DNA of 9,844 nt from Clostridiales bacterium (GTDB lineage: Bacteria > Bacillota > Clostridia > UBA1381), in NCBI GenBank assembly GCA_003453455.1, contig DMLG01000097.1, positions 1 through 9,844 of the forward strand, given 5' to 3'. This document shows positions 6,005 through 9,844 of this stretch, piece after piece (position 1 is the first letter of the stretch; every line of letters starts with the position of its first letter). The position numbers were made by a program, and so were the translations under genes. The notes under the pieces are model-generated. The model was not told where the DNA came from, searched no databases, and worked only from the letters and a program-made list of their open reading frames with translations.

Positions 6005-7359
6005 TTTGTTTTACTCCTATCAAAAACTGCAACTGCTTCCACATGAGCTGTATGCGGAAACATATCGACAGCTGTGGCTTTTTTCAGATTATATCCCAAA
6101 CTTTCCAAAAACTTTGCGTCTCGAGCAAGTGTTGCGGGGTTGCAGGAAATGTAGATAATTCGTTTCGGTAAAGATTTTGCTATTGCCGAAAGCGTAGCTT
6201 CGTCACTTCCTTTTCTTGGGGGGTCTAAGATTACTATATCAGGCGAAATGCCTCTTTCTATCAGCTTTGGCACTAAATCTTCCGCTTTTCCGCAGTAGAA
6301 TTCGGCATTTTCTATGCCGTTTCTTGTGGCATTTTCTCTTGCGTTTTCAATCGCTTTTGGAACAATCTCAATGCCGATTGCTTTTTTTGCCTTTTTTGCG
6401 GCAGAAAGCGTGATTGTACCTATTCCGCAATATATGTCAAGGACGGTGTCGCTCTCCTTAATATCTGCAAAATCGAGCGCAAGAGAATATAGTTTTTCGG
6501 TTCCGCTGGGATTTACCTGAAAAAAGCTCTCAGGCGAAACTTCATATTGAAGTCCCAAAAGCCTTGCAGATAATGTACCTTTACCCCAAAGCAAGATGTT
6601 TTTATCGCCAAGCACTAAATTTGTGCGGTTTTTATTCACATTTAAAACTATACCTGAAATCTTTTCCGAAACTGCACAAAGCGTGCTAATCAGCGCTTTT
6701 GAATGCGGTAGAAAATCAGTGTTTGCGGAAATTACAACTAAAAATTCCTTACTTGTATTTCTTATAAAAACGCGGCGTATAATCCCTTTGTGCGTTTGTT
6801 CGTCATACGCCGAAACACCGTAGTTTTTCATATAATCCGCAACAGCATTCAAAATTTTGCTGTTCAATCCGTCACCTAAAAGACAATCAGAAAGAGGAAT
6901 AACATCATGGCTGCGCTCGCGGTAAAACCCCCAATTTCCGTTTTTGTCAAATGGAAAAACCATCTTATTGCGATAATGATAAGGATTTTCTGCTCCGATA
7001 ATATCGACTTCTGTATCAATTCCGCCGATACGGGAAAGTGCGTCCTTTAAAAATCCGCATTTAGCTTTTTTTTGATAGCTGTAATTTGCCATCATAAGCT
7101 GGCATCCGCCGCACTTTGTAAAATGAGGACAGGGCGGATTTATGCGATAGGGGGAGGGAGAAAGTATGCGTTTTAATTTGGCATATCCGTAGTTTTTATT
7201 TGTCTTTAAAATAAGAACTTCCGCCTCGTCGTGAGGAAGCGTTTGCGGAATAAAAAGCGTATATCCCGAGATTTTGGCAATTCCGCTCCCATCAGAGGAG
7301 AGGGCGGAAATTACAACTTTATGTGTTTCGTTTTTCTTAACAGGTATAATAAAAATCAT
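6001..7359 (-). CDS. rlmD: 23S rRNA (uracil-C5)-methyltransferase, RlmD/RlmCD (RumA) family
   Basis: A SAM-dependent enzyme making m5U in 23S rRNA; Gram-positive relatives may modify U747, U1939 or both, and specificity cannot be read here. Using the ATG at 7359 it has 452 aa, normal for the family. In order: a TRAM domain (about 13-65, ISALSSDGSGIAKISGYTLF); a 4Fe-4S site CPHFTKCGGC (C77, C83, C86) with C159 in SDCLLG as probable fourth ligand; the SAM-binding VLDIYCGIGTITL; DPPRKGSD; the catalytic cysteine C406 in ISCNPATLARD; and the general-base glutamate E441 in HVEAV. Start choice: the predicted transcription start near 7377 excludes in-frame ATG 7389 and the further upstream start at 7446. 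ATG 7359 has AAGGG almost touching it, so its SD is poor. DUF554 follows with an ATGA overlap. Confidence 0.93.
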   Translation of the reverse strand: MIFIIPVKKNETHKVVISALSSDGSGIAKISGYTLFIPQTLPHDEAEVLILKTNKNYGYAKLKRILSPSPYRINPPCPHFTKCGGCQLMMANYSYQKKAKCGFLKDALSRIGGIDTEVDIIGAENPYHYRNKMVFPFDKNGNWGFYRERSHDVIPLSDCLLGDGLNSKILNAVADYMKNYGVSAYDEQTHKGIIRRVFIRNTSKEFLVVISANTDFLPHSKALISTLCAVSEKISGIVLNVNKNRTNLVLGDKNILLWGKGTLSARLLGLQYEVSPESFFQVNPSGTEKLYSLALDFADIKESDTVLDIYCGIGTITLSAAKKAKKAIGIEIVPKAIENARENATRNGIENAEFYCGKAEDLVPKLIERGISPDIVILDPPRKGSDEATLSAIAKSLPKRIIYISCNPATLARDAKFLESLGYNLKKATAVDMFPHTAHVEAVAVFDRSKTK

Positions 7360-7383
7360 TCCCTTGTCGAATTTTCTTGTTAC

Positions 7384-7412
7384 ATTATACATCAAAAAGG
7401 GGAGAGTAGCAA
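7384..7412 (-). promoter_or_regulatory. Sigma-A promoter of rlmD-DUF554
   Basis: On the minus strand: TTGCTA (-35, 7407-7412), 17-bp spacer, TATAAT (-10, 7384-7389). Predicted start near 7377 gives a leader of about 18 nt to the ATG at 7359. It is divergent from the ctsR promoter, with the two -35 elements separated by about 43 bp. Confidence 0.75.
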
Positions 7413-7417
7413 CACTT

Positions 7418-7439
7418 GTTAACAAAATGTTCACAAAAT
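7418..7439. repeat. 11-bp tandem direct repeat between divergent promoters
   Basis: GTTAACAAAAT (7418-7428) is followed directly by GTTCACAAAAT (7429-7439), ten of eleven bases identical. It lies between the -35 elements of the rlmD and ctsR promoters. The 11-bp period puts both copies on nearly the same DNA face, as a regulator site or bent A-tract DNA would. It could also be chance in AT-rich sequence. Confidence 0.5.
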
Positions 7440-7455
7440 ATACCAAATTTTTTCA

Positions 7456-7483
7456 TTGACAAAAGGGAAAAATATGCTATAAT
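7456..7483 (+). promoter_or_regulatory. Sigma-A promoter of the ctsR-mcsA-mcsB-clpC operon
   Basis: TTGACA (7456-7461), 16-bp spacer, TATAAT (7478-7483) preceded by TGC, giving an extended -10. Both hexamers are perfect consensus, so the operon should be strong when derepressed. Predicted start near 7490 places the CtsR heptads at about +4 to +26, where bound repressor would block initiation. Confidence 0.88.
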
Positions 7484-7492
7484 ATAGACAAA

Positions 7493-7515
7493 GGTCAAAG
7501 AAAGTCAAAGTCAAA
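7493..7515 (+). promoter_or_regulatory. CtsR operator: three heptads
   Basis: GGTCAAA (7493-7499), GAA, AGTCAAA (7503-7509) matches the known CtsR direct-repeat operator, RGTCAAA-NNN-RGTCAAA. A further AGTCAAA (7509-7515) overlaps the second copy by one base, at a six-base instead of ten-base period. The array runs from just after the predicted transcription start to the edge of the ctsR SD. Confidence 0.92.
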
Positions 7516-7527
7516 GAGGTGAGAAAG

Positions 7528-7950
7528 TTGGGTTTGAGCGATAGAATAGAAGCGTTTATAAACGAGCTTATGCGCGGTGATAATGATTTTGCGGAATTTG
7601 GCAGAAATGAGCTTGCTGATATTTTCGGCTGTGTGCCGTCACAGATAAACTATGTTATTTCGACTCGTTTTAATCCGCAGAAAGGATATTCGGTAGAATC
7701 AAGGCGAGGCGGAGGCGGATATATAAGGATAAGCCGTATAGATATGGGTAATGCGGAGGAAAAAATAGGAAGTGCGTGCAGTTTTAAAACTGCGCAGACG
7801 GTAATAAACGGGTTGTTTGCTAAGGGCAGAATTTCTGAGCAGACGGCAAAGGCGGTTTTGACGGCGGTGAGCGATAAAACCTTGCAAAAAACTGATAAAA
7901 AAGAAGAGCTAAGAGCCGAAATTTTAAAAAATGTTATTTTTAACTTATAG
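7528..7950 (+). CDS. ctsR: CtsR, repressor of class III heat-shock genes
   Basis: A homodimeric winged-helix repressor of clp genes, 140 aa from the TTG at 7528. The N-terminal half contains the helix-turn-helix CVPSQINYVISTRF (35-48) and the winged-helix tip SRRGGGGYIRI (58-68), whose glycine loop is the heat-sensing element in characterised CtsR proteins. The C-terminal half (about 75-140) is the dimerisation and McsB/ClpC-interacting region. The TTG is preferred to the in-frame GTG at 7519: GAGGTGA at 7516-7522 is an excellent SD for TTG and contains that GTG, and the resulting start MGLSDRIE matches the family, where B. subtilis begins MGHNISDIIE. CtsR autoregulates through the heptads upstream. 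McsA follows 15 bases later. Confidence 0.95.
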   Translation: MGLSDRIEAFINELMRGDNDFAEFGRNELADIFGCVPSQINYVISTRFNPQKGYSVESRRGGGGYIRISRIDMGNAEEKIGSACSFKTAQTVINGLFAKGRISEQTAKAVLTAVSDKTLQKTDKKEELRAEILKNVIFNL

Positions 7951-7965
7951 AAAGGAAGCGGTAAT

Positions 7966-8313
7966 ATGTACGATTTGTTTTCAGATTTTTTTGACAGTTT
8001 TGATGTTTTTCCTGTGTATAGAGAGGAGGTAAAATGCCCTAATTGCGGCAGAACATATTCTGATTTTCAAAAGACGGGTAAATTCGGATGCGGAGAGTGT
8101 TATAAAGCGTTTGACGCACCAATTAGCAGAACGCTTCGTCAAATTCAGGCATCCGGTGAGCATATCGGAAAAATTCCGTCAAAATCCTCTGAGGGGCTTA
8201 TAAAAAAACGCAGACTTTCGGAGCTTAAAGATAAGCTTTCAAAGGCTGTTTCGGAGGAAAACTATGAGCTTGCGGCAAAACTTCATAAGGAAATAAAGGA
8301 ATTGGAGGGATAA
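7966..8313 (+). CDS. mcsA: McsA, activator of the arginine kinase McsB (short form)
   Basis: McsA binds and activates McsB. This copy has 115 aa against roughly 180 for the B. subtilis protein. One zinc-binding module is visible: CPNC at 24-27 and CGEC at about 42-45 within GRTYSDFQKTGKFG. The C-terminus (about 84-115, LKDKLSKAVSEENYELAAKLHKEIKELE) is a UVR-type helical hairpin. The N-terminal CxxC module usual in longer McsA proteins is absent; instead there is a short acidic aromatic segment (MYDLFSDFFDSFDVFPVY). AAAGGA stands about nine bases before the ATG, and the ctsR stop is only 15 bp upstream without a frame that could supply more N-terminus, so this looks like a true short form and not a wrong start. 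The gene is followed two bases later by mcsB. Confidence 0.92.
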   Translation: MYDLFSDFFDSFDVFPVYREEVKCPNCGRTYSDFQKTGKFGCGECYKAFDAPISRTLRQIQASGEHIGKIPSKSSEGLIKKRRLSELKDKLSKAVSEENYELAAKLHKEIKELEG

Positions 8314-8315
8314 TT

Positions 8316-9317
8316 ATGATTTGGTATAAAGAATCAAAAGATGATGACATTATTATAAGCACAAGGATACGCCTTGCACGCAACCTTGAAAAATATCCAT
8401 TTCCTGAAACGATTTCCGCATCTTTAAAGGATAAGGTTACGGAGGAAGTAAAAAGTGCAGTCCTTGACTCAAATTCAACGCTTTCAAAAGAGTTCAAATT
8501 TATCAAAATGAGTGATTTAAAACCGTATGAGCGCGAGGAGCTTGCAGAAAGACACCTTATAAGCAATGAGATGAAAAAGAGCGATGACGGCGGAGTATTT
8601 TTGAGTAATGACGAGAATATGAGCATAATGCTTATGGAGGAAGACCATATACGGCTTCAAGTCATCTTGGGAGGCGCAAAACTTAAAAAGGCGTGGGAGC
8701 TTGCAAACAAAATAGATGATGTGCTTGAAGAAAATCTAACATACGCATTTTCTGAAAAGTTTGGATATCTGACAGCATGCCCCACAAATACGGGAACGGG
8801 AATGCGTGCGTCTGTGATGATGCACCTGCCTGCGCTTACGCTTACAGGGAACATAAATAAAATAATTTCATCAGCGTCAGCACTTGGACTTACAGTGCGC
8901 GGTCTTTACGGCGAAGGCTCGAAAGCATACGGAAACCTTTATCAAATTTCCAATCAGATAACGCTTGGTGTTTCCGAAGAAGAGATAATAGAAAAGCTTG
9001 AAAATATTTCGTCTCAGATAGAGAAACACGAGAAAGAATCGCGTGAAGCTATAAAAAATAATGATTCTGTGTCTGATAAACTGTGGCGCTCATACGGAAC
9101 TTTAAAATTTGCAAGGAATATTTCATCTTCCGAGGCAAAAGCCTTGATTTCAGATGTAATTTTAGGGGAAAATATGGGTATAATAGATATAAAAGGCAAA
9201 AAATCAAAAATTGAGCTTATGATAGAGAGCGAGCCTGCACTTATTATGCAGGGCAAAAATTTAACCCCGGAAGAACGGGATAAAAAGCGGGCAGATTTTT
9301 TAAGAACGAATTTATAA
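8316..9317 (+). CDS. mcsB: McsB protein arginine kinase
   Basis: McsB phosphorylates arginine side chains on CtsR and misfolded proteins, marking them for ClpC-ClpP. It has the phosphagen-kinase fold; visible motifs are STRIRLARN (15-23, nucleotide phosphate-binding arginines), MLMEEDHIRLQ (105-115, containing the catalytic Glu region), and CPTNTGTGMRASVMMH (155-170), where C155 corresponds to the conserved active-site cysteine. RDKKRA (321-326) near the C-terminus fits the RDxxRA phosphoarginine-sensing pocket that makes McsB self-activating. At 333 aa it is about 30 residues shorter than the B. subtilis enzyme, mainly at the ends, with all key motifs present. GGAGG ends seven bases before the ATG, and the gap to mcsA is two bases. 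clpC follows after 36 bp with nothing else in the gap. Confidence 0.96.
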   Translation: MIWYKESKDDDIIISTRIRLARNLEKYPFPETISASLKDKVTEEVKSAVLDSNSTLSKEFKFIKMSDLKPYEREELAERHLISNEMKKSDDGGVFLSNDENMSIMLMEEDHIRLQVILGGAKLKKAWELANKIDDVLEENLTYAFSEKFGYLTACPTNTGTGMRASVMMHLPALTLTGNINKIISSASALGLTVRGLYGEGSKAYGNLYQISNQITLGVSEEEIIEKLENISSQIEKHEKESREAIKNNDSVSDKLWRSYGTLKFARNISSSEAKALISDVILGENMGIIDIKGKKSKIELMIESEPALIMQGKNLTPEERDKKRADFLRTNL

Positions 9318-9353
9318 AAATTACCTGAGAGAAGAAAGGGTAGGTGAAACACT

Positions 9354-9844
9354 ATGTTTTCAAATTTTACAGAAAAAGCAAGAATTGCGATACAAAATGC
9401 ACATGATGCGGCGTGTGAGCTTGGACACGGGTATATCGGAAGCGAGCATCTTTTGCTTGGTATTCTGACTGAGGGAACAGGCGTAGGTGCAAAAATACTG
9501 GAAAATGCAGGTGCAAAAAAAGAAGTTTTAATAAAGCGAATTGAAGAGGTTATGGGCAGAAATATGCCGCTTAGCAAAAATTCCGAGCTTGCCTTAACCC
9601 CAAGAAGTAAGCGTATCCTTGAAATTGCCGCAATGGAAGCACGGAATATGGGACATAATTATATCGGTACAGAGCACATTTTAATCGGCATTATAAAGGA
9701 CGGTGACGGTGTAGGTGCAAATATTTTGGCATCCTGTAATGTGGATTTCAATAATATCTATAACGATATAATATCTTCAACTGAGCAAGGGTATAGTGAA
9801 CAGAAACCCACAGGAAAGCAGGGTGTATCAGGCGGTAAAACACC
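9354..9844 (+). CDS. clpC: ClpC AAA+ unfoldase, N-terminal part, 3' end beyond window
   Basis: ClpC unfolds substrates and feeds them to ClpP. 163 codons are visible and the frame is open to the window end. They contain the double Clp_N repeat: FTEKARIAIQNAHDAA with GHGYIGSEHLLLG (about 5-36), and TPRSKRILEIAAMEAR with GHNYIGTEHILIG (about 82-112). Glutamates E31 and E107 in the two GSEH/GTEH motifs correspond to the phosphoarginine-binding glutamates reported for B. subtilis ClpC, which fits the mcsB gene directly upstream. The visible end (TEQGYSEQKPTGKQGVSGG) is a linker before the first AAA+ domain; Walker motifs would lie outside the window. AGGTGA sits six bases before the ATG at 9354. 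The assignment as ClpC and not ClpE or ClpB rests on these motifs and the operon. Confidence 0.95.
   Translation, partial: MFSNFTEKARIAIQNAHDAACELGHGYIGSEHLLLGILTEGTGVGAKILENAGAKKEVLIKRIEEVMGRNMPLSKNSELALTPRSKRILEIAAMEARNMGHNYIGTEHILIGIIKDGDGVGANILASCNVDFNNIYNDIISSTEQGYSEQKPTGKQGVSGGKT

Noticed and set aside
5610..6158. Open frame of 182 codons on the plus strand
   Set aside because: Antisense to DUF554 and rlmD, low-complexity composition, no SD or promoter; a shadow of the real genes.
7416..7436. Rex-like redox repressor site
   Set aside because: TTGTTAAC is present, but the second half-site does not match the inverted TTAACAA at the required four-base spacing; the sequence is better described as a direct repeat.
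6001..7446. rlmD extended to upstream starts at 7389 or 7446
   Set aside because: Both lie upstream of the predicted transcription start, have no SD, and add residues not typical of the family.
7519..7950. ctsR starting at GTG 7519
   Set aside because: That GTG is part of the GAGGTGA SD serving TTG 7528, and the added residues do not fit the family N-terminus.
9014..9577. Open frame of 187 codons on the minus strand
   Set aside because: Antisense to mcsB and clpC, which are unmistakable; Ser/Phe/Ile-rich shadow translation.

Overview
The window looks like an ordinary chromosomal stretch from a low-G+C Gram-positive bacterium of the class Clostridia. The main reasons are the ctsR-mcsA-mcsB-clpC heat-shock operon with heptad CtsR operators, strong purine-rich Shine-Dalgarno (SD) sequences, consensus sigma-A promoters, and GTG/TTG starts. 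Genus cannot be assigned from the sequence alone. I see no tRNA, rRNA, CRISPR array, insertion sequence, prophage or att-like repeat.

Layout, left to right. (1) The 3' part of glmM (+, peptidoglycan precursor synthesis) converges on a small zinc-ribbon/helical protein gene (-) across a symmetric terminator. (2) The zinc-ribbon gene and a DUF1294 membrane-protein gene diverge from a short intergenic region with one promoter for each; the DUF1294 promoter is a perfect TTGACA-17-TATAAT. DUF1294 is followed by a Y-family DNA polymerase IV gene (dinB) whose expected start codon is ATA rather than ATG, overlapping the DUF1294 stop codon and lying just after a run of six G. (3) A second symmetric terminator separates dinB from a minus-strand group read right to left: a 49-aa unknown protein, a YbgC-type hotdog thioesterase, thiamine pyrophosphokinase (thiN) and the biotin transporter subunit bioY. 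(4) Next, also on minus, comes rlmD (iron-sulfur 23S rRNA m5U methyltransferase) with a DUF554 membrane protein coupled by an ATGA overlap. (5) rlmD diverges from the class III heat-shock operon ctsR-mcsA-mcsB-clpC (+); clpC runs off the right edge.

How the genes work together. In the right-hand operon CtsR represses its own operon through heptads next to the promoter. McsA activates the arginine kinase McsB, McsB phosphorylates arginines on CtsR and damaged proteins, and the N-terminal domain of ClpC receives the phosphoarginine-tagged proteins for ClpP. The thiN-bioY group concerns cofactor supply: activating thiamine to its diphosphate and importing biotin. DUF1294-dinB is probably one transcript with coupled translation.

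I do not find an undescribed multi-gene system here. The observations most worth checking are the DUF1294/dinB junction (ATA start, or -1 frameshifting at a GGGGGGA heptamer), an unusually short McsA with a single zinc-binding module, and the unrecognised 49-aa protein heading the thioesterase-thiN-bioY group.
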